Shown here piece after piece: positions 10,499 through 19,929 of a DNA stretch of 64,000 nt (position 1 is the first letter of the stretch; each line of letters opens with the position of its first letter). The translations under genes and the position numbers were made by a program. Under the pieces are notes generated by a model. That model did not search any database, was not told the origin of the DNA, and worked only from the letters and a program-made list of their open reading frames with translations. The DNA is from Janthinobacterium sp. BJB426 (lineage in GTDB: Bacteria; Pseudomonadota; Gammaproteobacteria; Burkholderiales; Burkholderiaceae_D), in NCBI RefSeq assembly GCF_002735705.1, contig NZ_PDZL01000006.1, positions 124,001-188,000 of the forward strand, in the 5' to 3' direction.

Positions 10499-11998
10499 AT
10501 GATGCAGTCTACGATTTCTACACTACCTCCTTACCTGAGTCTGTCGATCTGGGTGCCGATCATTTGCGGCGTCCTGATCCTGGCTCTCGGCCGTGACAGC
10601 AAAGCGGGCTTTACCCGCTGGCTGTCGCTGGCTGGCGCCGTGCTCAGCATGCTGTGCACCTTGCCGCTGATCCAGCATTTCGACAACGCCGCACACGGCA
10701 TGCAATTCGTCGAAAAAGCACCGTGGATTGAAACCTTCAATATCTGGTACTCGCTGGGTATCGACGGCCTGTCCTTGTGGTTCGTGCCACTGACGGCGTT
10801 CATCACCGTCATCGTCGTCATTTCGGCCTGGCAAGTGATCGAGAAGCGCATCGCCCAGTACATGGGCTCGTTTTTGATCCTGTCGGGCCTGATGATCGGC
10901 GTGTTCTGCGCGCTGGACGGCTTGCTGTTCTACTTCTTCTTTGAAGCAACCCTGATCCCGATGTTCATCATCATCGGTATCTGGGGCGGTTCGAACCGCG
11001 TGTACGCGTCGTTCAAGTTCTTCCTGTACACCTTCTTCGGTTCGCTGCTGACCCTGGTTGCCATCATCTACCTGCGCAATGTGTCGGGCACCTTTGACAT
11101 CCTGGCCTGGCATGCGTTCAAGCTGACGATGAACGAACAGATCTTCATCTTCCTGGCCTTCCTGATGGCGTTTGCCGTGAAAGTGCCGATGTTCCCTGTC
11201 CACACGTGGCTGCCGGACGTCCACGTGGAAGCGCCTACCGGCGGTTCCGCCGTGCTGGCCGCCATCATGCTGAAACTGGGCGCCTACGGCTTCCTGCGTT
11301 TCTCGTTGCCGATCACGCCGGACGCCAGCCACTACCTGTCGGGCTTCATGATCACCCTGTCGCTGATCGCCGTGATCTACATCGGTCTGGTTGCCCTGGT
11401 GCAAACCGACATGAAAAAACTGGTCGCCTATTCGTCGATCGCGCACATGGGTTTCGTCACCCTGGGCTTCTTCATGTTCAACGACATTTCGGTGCAGGGC
11501 GGTATCGTGCAGATGGTCTCGCACGGTTTCATCTCCGGCGCGATGTTCCTGTGCATCGGCGTGCTGTATGACCGCATGCATACCCGCAATATCGCCGATT
11601 ACGGCGGCGTCGTGAACCGCATGCCGAAATTTGCCGCCTTCTTCGTGCTGTTCTCGATGGCCAACTGCGGTCTGCCAGCCACTTCCGGCTTCGTCGGCGA
11701 GTTCATGGTGATCCTGGGCGCAGTGAAATACAACTTCTGGATCGGTCTGCTGGCTGCAACGGCACTGATCTGGGGCGCGGCGTACTCGCTGTGGATGGCC
11801 AAGCGCGTGGTGTTCGGCAAGATCAAGAACAAGCATGTGGCCGAACTGACCGACATCAACAAACGTGAATTCTTCATGCTTGCTGTGCTGGCCATCGCCG
11901 TGCTCGTGATGGGTCTGTACCCAGCCCCGTTCACCGACACGATGCAAACTTCGGTTGCTGACCTGCTGCAGCATGTCGCCACCAGCAAGTTGCCTTAA
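10499..11998 (+). CDS. nuoM: NADH-quinone oxidoreductase subunit M
   Basis: This 499-residue antiporter-like proton-pumping subunit of complex I has about 14 hydrophobic helices. The key membrane glutamate is in LFYFFFEATLIPMF, and the lysine-bearing broken helix is VKVPMFPVHTWLPDVHVEAP. Two ATGs are adjacent at 10499 and 10502; the first is used. It lies 29 bases after nuoL and 16 before nuoN in the standard order. Confidence 0.98.
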   Translation: MMQSTISTLPPYLSLSIWVPIICGVLILALGRDSKAGFTRWLSLAGAVLSMLCTLPLIQHFDNAAHGMQFVEKAPWIETFNIWYSLGIDGLSLWFVPLTAFITVIVVISAWQVIEKRIAQYMGSFLILSGLMIGVFCALDGLLFYFFFEATLIPMFIIIGIWGGSNRVYASFKFFLYTFFGSLLTLVAIIYLRNVSGTFDILAWHAFKLTMNEQIFIFLAFLMAFAVKVPMFPVHTWLPDVHVEAPTGGSAVLAAIMLKLGAYGFLRFSLPITPDASHYLSGFMITLSLIAVIYIGLVALVQTDMKKLVAYSSIAHMGFVTLGFFMFNDISVQGGIVQMVSHGFISGAMFLCIGVLYDRMHTRNIADYGGVVNRMPKFAAFFVLFSMANCGLPATSGFVGEFMVILGAVKYNFWIGLLAATALIWGAAYSLWMAKRVVFGKIKNKHVAELTDINKREFFMLAVLAIAVLVMGLYPAPFTDTMQTSVADLLQHVATSKLP

Positions 11999-12014
11999 AT
12001 AGAAGACCGATAAC

Positions 12015-13517
12015 ATGACTAATGCACCTAATCTGGTACCGCTGTACGCGGAAATCTTTCTGCTGATCGCCACGTCGGCGCTCTTGCTGATCGATATGTT
12101 CTTGCCTGCGGCGAAGCGTTCGATCACTTACGTGCTGGCCTTGCTGACCCTGGCCGGCTGCGCCTTGCTGACCGTGGGCGACTTCAACGCGGGCACCACC
12201 GTCTACACGTTCCACAACATGTTCGTGTCGGACCCGATGTCGCAGCTGCTGAAACTGTTCTCGTACGGCGCCGTGGCGCTGACCCTGATCTACTCGCGTG
12301 CCTATGCCACCGACCGCAACATGCTGTCGGGTAACCTGGGCGGCGAGTTCTACGTGCTGGCCCTGTTTGCACTGCTGGGCCAGATGATCATGATCTCGGC
12401 CAACAACTTCCTGATCATCTACCTGGGTCTGGAACTGATGTCGCTGTCGCTGTACGCACTGATCGCTTTGCGCCGTGACAATGCCAAGGCCACGGAAGCG
12501 GCCATGAAATACTTCATCCTGGGCGCACTGGCTTCCGGTTTCATGTTGTACGGTATCTCGATGCTGTACGGCGCGTCCGGCACGCTGGACCTGGGCGAAC
12601 TGCGCGTGGCGCTGGAAAACGGCAAGACCAACGGCACCATCATGGTCTTCGGCCTGGTGTTCCTCGTTGCCGGCCTGGCCTTCAAACTGGGCGTCGTGCC
12701 ATTCCACATGTGGGTGCCTGACGTGTATCAAGGTTCGCCGACGGCAGTGACCTTGCTGCTGGGCGCGGCGCCGAAACTGGCTGCCTTCGCCATCACCCTG
12801 CGCCTGCTGGCCGAAGGCTTGCTGCCGATGGCGCATGACTGGCAGCAAATGCTGCTGGTGCTGGCCGTGATGTCGCTGGCCATCGGTAACTTCACCGCCA
12901 TCGCGCAAACCAATTTGAAGCGTATGTTGGCGTACTCGACCATCGCACAAATGGGCTTCGTTCTGCTGGGCTTGCTGTCCGGTACCGTTGACGCACCGAA
13001 CAACACCCTGAACGCGGCTGGCGCAGCCACCGCCTACGGCGCTTCGATGTACTACGTCATCACCTACGTGTTCACCACGCTGGGTACCTTTGGCGTGATC
13101 ATGTTGCTGGCACGTAATGGTTTCGAAGCAGAAGAATTGGCCGACTTCAAGGGCCTGGGCAAACGCAGCCCGATCTTCGCGCTGGTGATGACCCTGTTCA
13201 TGTTCTCGCTGGCCGGCGTGCCGCCGCTGATGGGCTTCATGGCCAAGTACTCGGTGCTGGCCTCCGTGCTGGCCACGGGCCAGCTGTGGCTGACCATCGC
13301 TGCCGTGCTGTTCTCGCTGATCGGTGCCTTCTACTACCTGCGCGTCGTGAAAATGATGTGGTTTGACGAGCCGACGGACAGCAATGCGCTGGTCGTGCAT
13401 GGCGACATGCGCGTCGTGCTGGCTTTGAACGGCGTGTTCGTCCTGGCGCTGGGTGTGATGCCTAACAGCATTCTGGCTGCCTGCGCGACCGCCATCACCA
13501 AGACCCTGGCGTCCTGA
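12015..13517 (+). CDS. nuoN: NADH-quinone oxidoreductase subunit N
   Basis: This 500-residue third antiporter-like pump subunit is the last classical complex I gene in the operon. Recognisable segments are [20 protein letters not shown] with the conserved glutamate and [18 protein letters not shown] with the lysine helix. Hydrophobicity runs through the whole protein. The DUF2818 gene starts four bases after its stop. Confidence 0.98.
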   Translation: MTNAPNLVPLYAEIFLLIATSALLLIDMFLPAAKRSITYVLALLTLAGCALLTVGDFNAGTTVYTFHNMFVSDPMSQLLKLFSYGAVALTLIYSRAYATDRNMLSGNLGGEFYVLALFALLGQMIMISANNFLIIYLGLELMSLSLYALIALRRDNAKATEAAMKYFILGALASGFMLYGISMLYGASGTLDLGELRVALENGKTNGTIMVFGLVFLVAGLAFKLGVVPFHMWVPDVYQGSPTAVTLLLGAAPKLAAFAITLRLLAEGLLPMAHDWQQMLLVLAVMSLAIGNFTAIAQTNLKRMLAYSTIAQMGFVLLGLLSGTVDAPNNTLNAAGAATAYGASMYYVITYVFTTLGTFGVIMLLARNGFEAEELADFKGLGKRSPIFALVMTLFMFSLAGVPPLMGFMAKYSVLASVLATGQLWLTIAAVLFSLIGAFYYLRVVKMMWFDEPTDSNALVVHGDMRVVLALNGVFVLALGVMPNSILAACATAITKTLAS

Positions 13518-13520
13518 CCG

Positions 13521-13844
13521 ATGGATGTCACCGCTTCGAGCTGGCTGGTGATCGCCCTGGGTATCCTGGGCGCCAACCTGCCTTTCCTGAACGAGAAACT
13601 GTTTGCCGCCGTACCCTTGAAAAAGGCGGCGCAAGCAGAGCAGGGCTGGCGCAAGCCGCTGGCGCTGCGCCTGCTGGAGATGGTGATTCTGTACTTCATC
13701 GTCGGCGCCGTGGCATTCGCGCTCGAAGCGCGCATCGGCAACGGTTTCCCGCAAACGTGGGAGTTCTACGCCATCACAGGCTGTCTGTTCCTGGTGCTGG
13801 CTTTCCCGGGGTTTGTGAGCCGTTATTTACGCAAACGCCGCTAG
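13521..13844 (+). CDS. DUF2818 family small membrane protein
   Basis: This 107-residue protein has three hydrophobic segments (residues about 6-24, 50-70 and 80-98) and a basic C-terminus ending in RKRR. It matches my memory of DUF2818, a family that regularly follows nuoN in Burkholderiales. That fits its position: it begins four bases after nuoN and ends just before the operon terminator. A role in complex I assembly or stability is plausible from this linkage but not shown by the sequence. Confidence 0.85.
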   Translation: MDVTASSWLVIALGILGANLPFLNEKLFAAVPLKKAAQAEQGWRKPLALRLLEMVILYFIVGAVAFALEARIGNGFPQTWEFYAITGCLFLVLAFPGFVSRYLRKRR

Positions 13845-13860
13845 GCAACATCTCCGAAAG

Positions 13861-13883
13861 CGGCGCCTCTGGCGCCGTTTTTT
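13861..13883 (+). terminator. Rho-independent terminator of the nuo operon
   Basis: The arms CGGCGCC and GGCGCCG (7 bp) enclose a TCT loop and are followed directly by six Ts. It sits 17 bases after the DUF2818 stop and before the NUDIX gene, so it closes the nuo transcript. Confidence 0.9.
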
Positions 13884-13901
13884 ATTGAATAAAGGAATCC
13901 C

Positions 13902-14474
13902 ATGGATACCCAAGCCACTGATACGCAATTGATTGAAACCAAGGTCGATGGCGAGCTCGTCTACCAAGGCGGCTTCCTGCGCGTGCAGCGCGACCGTGTT
14001 GCCTTGCCTGATGGCAAGATCACGGCGCGCGAATTCGTGCTGCATCCGGGCGCCGTCGTCATCCTGCCGCTGCTCGACGATGGCACGGTGCTGATGGAGC
14101 GCCAGTACCGCTATCCGCTGGACCGGGTCTTCATTGAATTCCCGGCCGGCAAGATCGATGCGGGAGAATCGCACCTGGCGTGCGCCCAGCGCGAGTTGCT
14201 GGAAGAAACGGGCTACACGGCCAGCGACTGGCAATTCGTCTCCACCATCCATAACGCCATCGCGTATTCCGACGAACACCTGGAATTGTTCCTGGCGCGC
14301 GGCCTGGTGGCCGGCGAACGCCAGCTCGACGAAGGCGAATTCCTGGAAACGTTTACGGCCACCGTGCCGCAGCTGCTGGACTGGGTCAAGGATGGCACGA
14401 TCACGGACGTGAAAACCGTCATCGGCATCTTCTGGCTCGACAAGATTACCAGCGGCGCCTGGCAAGCAGCTTGA
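13902..14474 (+). CDS. NUDIX hydrolase, ADP-ribose pyrophosphatase-like
   Basis: This 190-residue protein probably hydrolyses ADP-ribose or a related nucleoside diphosphate sugar (NudF/ADPRase type). The full NUDIX box G-x5-E-x7-REUxEExGU is present in the stretch GKIDAGES...RELLEETGY (residues about 84-106). Upstream, ERQYRYPLDRVFIEFPAGK is typical of ADP-ribose pyrophosphatases. AAAGGAAT precedes the ATG. Its stop overlaps a possible TTG start of the next gene, so the two may be co-transcribed. The exact substrate cannot be told from sequence. Confidence 0.9.
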   Translation: MDTQATDTQLIETKVDGELVYQGGFLRVQRDRVALPDGKITAREFVLHPGAVVILPLLDDGTVLMERQYRYPLDRVFIEFPAGKIDAGESHLACAQRELLEETGYTASDWQFVSTIHNAIAYSDEHLELFLARGLVAGERQLDEGEFLETFTATVPQLLDWVKDGTITDVKTVIGIFWLDKITSGAWQAA

Positions 14475-14482
14475 TCCTGCGC

Positions 14483-15178
14483 ATGCGCACGGTTCTTTTT
14501 CTGCTGCTGACCTGCATCACCTTGGAGGCGCAGGCGCAGGCGCGCACGCCGTTCCAGGTGCGCTGCGAGGACACGATCAGCAAGACGGTGTCCGTGCTGA
14601 CGGCGCAGCAGAACGGCTACAGCATCGACACGCATCTGCCGTACAAGGCGTTGACGGTGATGAAGGGTACGGCGCGCGCGAATACCTGGGTGCTGGGATT
14701 GACGAAGACGGATTCGCGCGTGGCCATCGCCCTGGCCGGTCCCATGCTGCAGGACCCGGCCAGCGGCTATGAATGCGTGGCGCCGCAGATCACCGTGACC
14801 CTGACGTATGCGCCCGTGGTGATCTATATCGGCCGCGAGTTTGCCCCCGGCACTTGCGCGTATGATGAGATACTTGCGCACGAGCTGCGGCACATGAAAA
14901 CCTATATGGAACACTTGCCGCGCGTTGAAAAGACCGTGCGCGCGGCGCTGGCCAAGCGCTTCGAGGCGCGGCCGCTGTATGCGCCCAGCGGCACGGCCAA
15001 GGCGGCGCTGGCGCGCGAGATCGACACGGGCTGGTTGCCATACGTCAAGGCCGAAATGCGCAAGGTGGAAGCCTTGCAGGCGGCCATTGATTCTCCGCAA
15101 GAATATGCGCGCCTGGGCAAGGCCTGCAAGGGCGAGATCCAGAATATCCTGACGGGCAAGACAGCGCCCGGCAACTAG
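14483..15178 (+). CDS. Secreted protein of unknown function with HExxH motif
   Basis: This 231-residue protein begins with a signal peptide (MRTVLFLLLTCITLEAQAQA, cleavage likely after AQA). I start it at the ATG at 14483; an in-frame TTG at 14471 would add four residues and overlap the NUDIX stop. Residues 133-137 read HELRH, an HExxH motif in the context DEILAHELRHMKTYMEH, with further possible ligands downstream, so a periplasmic zinc metalloprotease is possible. Three or more cysteines could form disulfides. I do not recognise the family, and a metalloprotease role is only suggested by the motif. Confidence 0.8.
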   Translation: MRTVLFLLLTCITLEAQAQARTPFQVRCEDTISKTVSVLTAQQNGYSIDTHLPYKALTVMKGTARANTWVLGLTKTDSRVAIALAGPMLQDPASGYECVAPQITVTLTYAPVVIYIGREFAPGTCAYDEILAHELRHMKTYMEHLPRVEKTVRAALAKRFEARPLYAPSGTAKAALAREIDTGWLPYVKAEMRKVEALQAAIDSPQEYARLGKACKGEIQNILTGKTAPGN

Positions 15179-15190
15179 ACAAGGAATGGC

Positions 15191-15922
15191 ATGACAGCAG
15201 CACCGAATAGCGTCCGTTACTTTGCGTTGATCCCCGCCGCCGGCGTGGGCGCGCGCATGGAAGCGGGCAGTCCCAAGCAGTATTTACCCATCGCCGGCAA
15301 GCCCATGCTGCGCCACGCGCTCGACGCCTTTCTCGCCAGCCCCCTGATCGCGCACACGTATGTCGTCGTCAGCGCGGAGGATGGCATGATTGATACTGTC
15401 GTGCCGGAACACGGCGCAGGGGTTGGCGTATCGGTGTTGCGCTGCGGCGGCGCCACGCGCATGGAAACCATCCTGAATGGCCTGCAGGCGCTGCACGGCA
15501 GCATAGCTGCCCACGACCAGGTGCTGGTGCACGACGCGGCGCGCCCTGGTCTGACGCCGGCACTGATCGCAAAACTCATTGCCGAAGTCGGCGCGCATCC
15601 GGCCGGCGGCTTGCTGGCCTTGCCCGTGGTCGATACCGTCAAGCGGGCCGGGCCGGGCGGCCTGTCGACGCAGACGGTGCCGCGCGACGGCCTGTGGCTG
15701 GCGCAGACGCCGCAAATGTTCAGCTATGCGTTGCTGCACCAAGCCTTGTCCGAAGCGCCCGATCCGCAAGCGATTACCGACGACGCCAGCGCCGTCGAAG
15801 CGCTGGGCCTGGCGCCGAAACTGATCGAGGGCCACCCGCGCAACCTGAAGGTGACCTTGCCGCGCGACATACACACGGCCGAGCTATATTTGGCCCACTC
15901 TTGGCCCATCCTTGAATCCTGA
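15191..15922 (+). CDS. ispD: 2-C-methyl-D-erythritol 4-phosphate cytidylyltransferase
   Basis: This 243-residue enzyme of the non-mevalonate isoprenoid pathway converts MEP and CTP to CDP-methylerythritol. The nucleotide-binding motif [19 protein letters not shown] is at the N-terminus, and [13 protein letters not shown] and [12 protein letters not shown] are the usual later motifs. AAGGAATGGC provides the ribosome site. The next pathway gene, ispF, follows 13 bases later, the usual ispDF pairing. Confidence 0.96.
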   Translation: MTAAPNSVRYFALIPAAGVGARMEAGSPKQYLPIAGKPMLRHALDAFLASPLIAHTYVVVSAEDGMIDTVVPEHGAGVGVSVLRCGGATRMETILNGLQALHGSIAAHDQVLVHDAARPGLTPALIAKLIAEVGAHPAGGLLALPVVDTVKRAGPGGLSTQTVPRDGLWLAQTPQMFSYALLHQALSEAPDPQAITDDASAVEALGLAPKLIEGHPRNLKVTLPRDIHTAELYLAHSWPILES

Positions 15923-15935
15923 ACAGAAAGACCGC

Positions 15936-16439
15936 ATGACGACCATCACCACTCCCGTACTGCCTTTCCGCATCGGCCAGGGCTATGACTGCCACGCGCT
16001 GGTGGAAAACCGCGACCTGATCATCGGTGGCGTGAAGATCCCCCATCACCTGGGCTTGCTCGGCCATTCCGACGCGGACGTGCTGCTGCACGCCATTACC
16101 GACGCCATCTTCGGCGCCGCTGCCCTGGGCGACATCGGCCGCCATTTCCCCGACACGGACGCGCAATTCAAGGGCGCCGATTCGCGCACCCTGCTGCGCG
16201 AAGCCGTGCGCCGCGTGCAGGCGACCGGTTATATCATCGGCAATATCGACGCCACCATCATCGCCCAGCGCCCGAAAATGGCGCCGCACATCGCCGCCAT
16301 GTGCGCCAATGTGGCGGAAGACCTGGGCGTGAGTGTGGGGCAGGTCAACATCAAGGCCAAGACGAATGAAAAACTGGGCTACCTGGGCCGGGAAGAAGGC
16401 ATCGCGGCCGAAGCCGTGGCCTTGCTGCTGCGCGCCTGA
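15936..16439 (+). CDS. ispF: 2-C-methyl-D-erythritol 2,4-cyclodiphosphate synthase
   Basis: This 167-residue zinc enzyme of the MEP pathway makes MEcPP. The metal ligands are visible in [10 protein letters not shown] (DxH) and [38 protein letters not shown] is the typical C-terminal part. I choose the ATG at 15936, which has AGAAAG upstream. An in-frame TTG at 15912 would overlap the end of ispD and add non-family residues. Confidence 0.97.
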   Translation: MTTITTPVLPFRIGQGYDCHALVENRDLIIGGVKIPHHLGLLGHSDADVLLHAITDAIFGAAALGDIGRHFPDTDAQFKGADSRTLLREAVRRVQATGYIIGNIDATIIAQRPKMAPHIAAMCANVAEDLGVSVGQVNIKAKTNEKLGYLGREEGIAAEAVALLLRA

Positions 16440-16475
16440 TACGCCACCGACCATCGACCACTGACAGGAGAGAGC

Positions 16476-17639
16476 ATGTTCCAGCGACGCCGTATCAGCA
16501 TTGTGCTTGCATGGGCACTGACCGCCGCGCCATCGGCCTGGGCCGAACTGCAAGCCACGGGCGAGCCGCCCGCCGCGAAACAGGGCTGGAAGGCCGAGAC
16601 CGTCGCGCAGGGCGTGCGCCAGCCGTGGGGCATCGCCTGGCTGGGCGAGGGGCGCGCGCTCGTCACCAGCAAGCAGGGCACTTTGCACCTGCTGAACGGC
16701 AAGAAATTCGAGGACGTGGCGCTGGAAGGCATGCCCAAGGTATTTACGGGCGGGCAGGGCGGTTTGCTCGATATCGTGATTCACCCGCAGGATGCCAGCA
16801 AGCCGAATCCACGCGTCTACATGACGGTGTCGACGGGCACGAATGACGCCAACCGCACGATGCTCGTGCGCGGCGTGTTCGACGGCAAGAAGGTGACGGG
16901 CATCCAGACACTGTTCAAGGTCGCCACGGACAAGAGCGGCGGCCAGCACTTCGGTTCACGCCTGCTGTGGCTGCCGGACGGCACCTTGCTGATGAGCGTG
17001 GCCGATGGCGGCAATCCGCCGTTGCGCATCGGTGACCGCCTGGCGCGCGAGCAGGCACAGAATCTGGCCACGCACCAGGGTTCCATCCTGCGCCTGACGG
17101 ACGAGGGCAAACCGGCGCCCGGCAATCCGCTGGCGGCCAAGGGCGCCTTGGCGGAAATCTGGTCGTATGGGCATCGCAACGTGCAGGGGCTGGCGCTCGA
17201 TCCCGTCTCCGGCCGCGTGTGGGCCACGGAACACGGTCCGTACGGCGGCGACGAGCTGAACCTGGTGGTGGCGGGCGGCAACTACGGCTGGCCTTTGCAA
17301 AGCTATGGCGCCGACTACAAGACGCACGAACCGGTCGGCAAGCATGAAGTGGCCGGCATGCTCAATCCGAGCGTGGCCTGGGTGCCATCGCCGGCGCCGT
17401 CGGGGCTGGCCGTCTACACGGGCGACAAGATTGCCGCCTGGCGCGGCAGCATCTTCAGCGGCGGCCTCGCGGCCCAGGATATCCGCCGCATCGCCGTCGA
17501 TGCAAATGGCAAGGTGACGGGGCAGGACCGCCTGTCCATCGGCGCGCGCGTGCGCGACGTGCGCCAGGGGCCGGATGGCTATCTGTACGCGCTGACGGAT
17601 GAAGACAAGGGACGCTTGCTGCGCATCGTGCCGCAGTAA
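16476..17639 (+). CDS. Periplasmic PQQ-dependent sugar dehydrogenase (YliI/Asd-like)
   Basis: This 387-residue protein has a signal peptide (cleavage probably after PSAWA, residue 23) and a six-bladed propeller of the soluble glucose/sorbosone dehydrogenase family. Such proteins oxidise aldose sugars in the periplasm using PQQ. Supporting segments are PWGIAWLGEGRALVTSKQG, GHRNVQGLALDP and WATEHGPYGGDELNLV, where the His and the EHGP-GGDE motifs match the cofactor and calcium sites of the family. AGGAGAGAG precedes the ATG. No PQQ synthesis genes are in the window, so whether it is charged with PQQ is open. Confidence 0.88.
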   Translation: MFQRRRISIVLAWALTAAPSAWAELQATGEPPAAKQGWKAETVAQGVRQPWGIAWLGEGRALVTSKQGTLHLLNGKKFEDVALEGMPKVFTGGQGGLLDIVIHPQDASKPNPRVYMTVSTGTNDANRTMLVRGVFDGKKVTGIQTLFKVATDKSGGQHFGSRLLWLPDGTLLMSVADGGNPPLRIGDRLAREQAQNLATHQGSILRLTDEGKPAPGNPLAAKGALAEIWSYGHRNVQGLALDPVSGRVWATEHGPYGGDELNLVVAGGNYGWPLQSYGADYKTHEPVGKHEVAGMLNPSVAWVPSPAPSGLAVYTGDKIAAWRGSIFSGGLAAQDIRRIAVDANGKVTGQDRLSIGARVRDVRQGPDGYLYALTDEDKGRLLRIVPQ

Positions 17640-17645
17640 CACGGC

Positions 17646-17676
17646 AGGCGCCCACTTCGCTTAAGATGGCGCCTTT
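17646..17676 (+). terminator. Probable terminator after the sugar dehydrogenase
   Basis: AGGCGCC (17646-17652) pairs with GGCGCCT (17668-17674) across a 15-base loop, followed by TTTACTTC. The stem is perfect but short and the T-tract is weak. Confidence 0.5.
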
Positions 17677-17696
17677 ACTTCATTCAAGGTGGCGGC

Positions 17697-17999
17697 ATGG
17701 CCCGTGATACTTATGCATACCGGCACGTCGCCGTCGAATCGCGCGCGGTTCATGGCCGCGTGGAAATCCGCCCCGTGCCGGGCCAGGCTTTTTCACCGGA
17801 ACTGGCCGTGCAGTGTTCGCGCCGCCTCGTCAACCTGCAGCGCTATCCGCTTGGCAGCCGTTTTCTGCTCTTTGCCAAGCTGACGGACCGCCTGGGCGGC
17901 ACGCCTTTCCTGTACGCATATCACGGCGACGCGGACGTGGTGATGACGCCGGCCGAAGTGACGAAATTTCTCGGCGAATTTCGCCGCGGCCGCATTTGA
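17697..17999 (+). CDS. Conserved hypothetical protein, 100 aa
   Basis: This small basic protein of 100 residues has no signal peptide or membrane helix. It begins MARDTYAYRHVAVESRAVHG and ends in a Thr-Pro-Ala-Glu helix and RRGRI. AAGGTGGCGGC precedes the ATG. Codon use matches neighbouring genes, so it is likely real. It stops three bases from the end of the converging MFS gene. I do not recognise its family. Confidence 0.65.
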   Translation: MARDTYAYRHVAVESRAVHGRVEIRPVPGQAFSPELAVQCSRRLVNLQRYPLGSRFLLFAKLTDRLGGTPFLYAYHGDADVVMTPAEVTKFLGEFRRGRI

Positions 18000-18002
18000 T
18001 AC

Positions 18003-19217
18003 CTACGATGCGATGCAGGCCGCGCCGGCCTTGACGCTGGCCTGCGGCTTGCCGAAGATGGCGATCGTCAGAGCGCAGCCGAGGGCGAACAGGCCGCCTA
18101 CCACCATCGCGCTGGACACGCCTAGCCGGTCGACGGCCATGCCACCCAGCAAGGCGCCGGACGCCAGCGACACTTGCACGATGGCGACAAACAGCGCGCT
18201 GCTGCCTTCCATCAAGTGCGGCGCCGCCTTGAACATCCACGTCTGCACGGCGATCGGCATGGCGCCGAAACCGAAACCCCACACGGCCACCAGCAGCATG
18301 GCGGTGAGCGAATGGCTGCCGAACGCAGCCAGGGCCAAGGTGGACAAGCCCAGCACGGCGCCCGTCACCATCAGCGCGGCCCGTTCGTAGCGGCCGGCGG
18401 CCCAGCCGCCCACGAGGTTGCCGATGAAGCCGGAAGCGCCGTACACGAGCAGCATGGCGCTGACGGTGCCGGCCGCCAGGTGCGAGATTTGCGTGAGGAA
18501 GGGCGCAATATACGTGTAGGCGGCGAACTGGCCCGTGAAGATCATGGCCGTGGCGATCAGGCCCAGGCGTGCCTTGCGGATGCCGAAAATCATCGGCAAC
18601 TGGCGCAAGCGGATGGCCTGTGTCGGTGGCAGTTTGGGCAGCAGCAATAACTGGCCGAGGAAGACCAGCACGGCAATGGCGCTGGCCGCGCCGAAAGCCA
18701 CTCTCCATCCCACCAGTTCGCCCACCAGTGCGCCAGCCGGCACGCCTGCCACCGTGCCCAGCGAGACGCCGGCGAAGATGATGGACATGGCGCGCGACGC
18801 ATGCTGCGGCGCTACCAGGCGCGGGCCGATGGCGCTGCCGATGGCCCAGAAGCCACCCACGCCCACGCCCAGCATGGCGCGGCCCAGCAGTATCCACGCA
18901 TACGAGGGGGCCAGCGCCACCAGCAGGTTCGAAGCGACCAGCAGGGCCGTGAGGGCCAGCAGCACGATGCGGCGGTCCAGGCGGCCCGAGCCGACGGTGA
19001 CGAAGATGGCGGCAAAGGCGGCAACGATGCCGGGCGTGGTGATCATCAAGCCAGCCTGGCCCTTGCTGATGGCCAGTTCGGCGGCCATGGCCGGCAGCAG
19101 GCCGACGGGCAGGAATTCGGAGGTGACGAGGGCGAAAGCGCCGATGCCGACGGACAAGACGGCCAGCCACGGCGCCACGGTGGTATCGTCGTCAGTAGGG
19201 TTGGAAGGTGTGTGCAT
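18003..19217 (-). CDS. MFS transporter, DHA1 (sugar/drug efflux-like)
   Basis: This 404-residue protein has about 12 transmembrane helices. The N-terminal half reads EFLPVGLLPAMAAELAISKGQAG, close to the AraJ/SotB/NepI group of 12-helix exporters, which send sugars, purine nucleosides or drugs out of the cell. GRAMLGVGVGGFWAIGSAI is the usual motif region of helices 4-5. The gene diverges from a TetR regulator, and the shared 91-base region has two matching palindromes and a good promoter facing this gene, so it is very likely the target of that repressor. The substrate cannot be predicted. Confidence 0.88.
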   Translation of the reverse strand: MHTPSNPTDDDTTVAPWLAVLSVGIGAFALVTSEFLPVGLLPAMAAELAISKGQAGLMITTPGIVAAFAAIFVTVGSGRLDRRIVLLALTALLVASNLLVALAPSYAWILLGRAMLGVGVGGFWAIGSAIGPRLVAPQHASRAMSIIFAGVSLGTVAGVPAGALVGELVGWRVAFGAASAIAVLVFLGQLLLLPKLPPTQAIRLRQLPMIFGIRKARLGLIATAMIFTGQFAAYTYIAPFLTQISHLAAGTVSAMLLVYGASGFIGNLVGGWAAGRYERAALMVTGAVLGLSTLALAAFGSHSLTAMLLVAVWGFGFGAMPIAVQTWMFKAAPHLMEGSSALFVAIVQVSLASGALLGGMAVDRLGVSSAMVVGGLFALGCALTIAIFGKPQASVKAGAACIAS

Positions 19218-19246
19218 AGGGGTTCCTGAAAAGCCCGGAGGTTTTT

Positions 19247-19309
19247 AACCGGTCGGTATATAATCAGGGCAGGCGGACATTGTTGTCAATAATTTTTTAC
19301 CGAACGGTA
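19247..19309. promoter_or_regulatory. Divergent promoter with two TetR-type operators
   Basis: Two 12-base palindromes of the form (A/T)ACCG-NN-CGGTA lie here: AACCGGTCGGTA at 19247-19258 and TACCGAACGGTA at 19298-19309. On the minus strand a perfect -35 TTGACA (19289-19284) and a -10-like GATTAT (19265-19260, spacing 18) form a promoter for the MFS gene, whose start point would fall inside the first palindrome. The second palindrome ends on the first base of the tetR-type start codon. This layout suggests autorepression and repression of the exporter by one regulator. Confidence 0.7.
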
Positions 19310-19929
19310 TGAAACAAGATAAAAAAGAGGAAGCCGTCAAGGCGAAAACGGGGCGGCCACGCACGTTCGACGCGGACGAGGCGCTCGATTGCGCCATGAA
19401 AGTGTTCTGGGAAAAGGGTTATGAAGGTAGTTCCCTGCCGGAATTGACGAAGGCCATGGGCATGAACCGGCCCAGCCTGTATGCCGTGTTCGGCAACAAG
19501 GAGCAATTGTTCCACAAGGCGCTCGAGCGCTACAGTGACACGCGCATGCGGTTTTTCGACGCGGCGCTGGAACAGCCGACGGCGCGCCAGGTGGTGGAAG
19601 CCTTGCTGACGCAGTATGTCGACGCGCAAACCATGCCGGACGGTCCGCACGGCTGCATGGGCGTCAATGCGGCGCTGGCCTGCAGCGACGATGCCTTGCC
19701 GATCCGCGATGAATTGTTCGCGCGCCGGCTGCGCGGTGAGATCAAGTTGCGCGACCGCTTGCGGCGCGCGAAGGAAGAGGGGGATTTGCCGCCCGATTCC
19801 TGCCCCGAGCAGCAGGCGCGCTTTGTCGTGACCCTGTCGCAGGGCATGGCCATCCAGGCGGCCGCCGGCGTCTCGCGCGAGCAATTGCAGCAGATGGTGG
19901 GCTTGCTGCTGCGCAACTGGCCGCTGTAA
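19309..19929 (+). CDS. TetR/AcrR family transcriptional regulator
   Basis: This 206-residue repressor has an N-terminal helix-turn-helix (residues about 15-62, ending MGMNRPSLYAVFGNKEQLF) and a ligand-binding C-terminal domain with the segment GPHGCMGVNAALA seen in many TetR proteins. It diverges from the MFS exporter and probably controls it and itself through the palindromes at 19247-19258 and 19298-19309. No Shine-Dalgarno sequence precedes the ATG, and the second palindrome touches the start codon, so the mRNA may be leaderless or the start may lie further in. The inducer is unknown. Confidence 0.9.
   Translation: MKQDKKEEAVKAKTGRPRTFDADEALDCAMKVFWEKGYEGSSLPELTKAMGMNRPSLYAVFGNKEQLFHKALERYSDTRMRFFDAALEQPTARQVVEALLTQYVDAQTMPDGPHGCMGVNAALACSDDALPIRDELFARRLRGEIKLRDRLRRAKEEGDLPPDSCPEQQARFVVTLSQGMAIQAAAGVSREQLQQMVGLLLRNWPL

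Noticed and set aside
10523..13754. Long minus-strand frames opposite nuoM and nuoN
   Set aside because: Composition is dominated by His, Gln, Arg and Asp, as expected for the antisense of membrane-protein genes; no ribosome sites.
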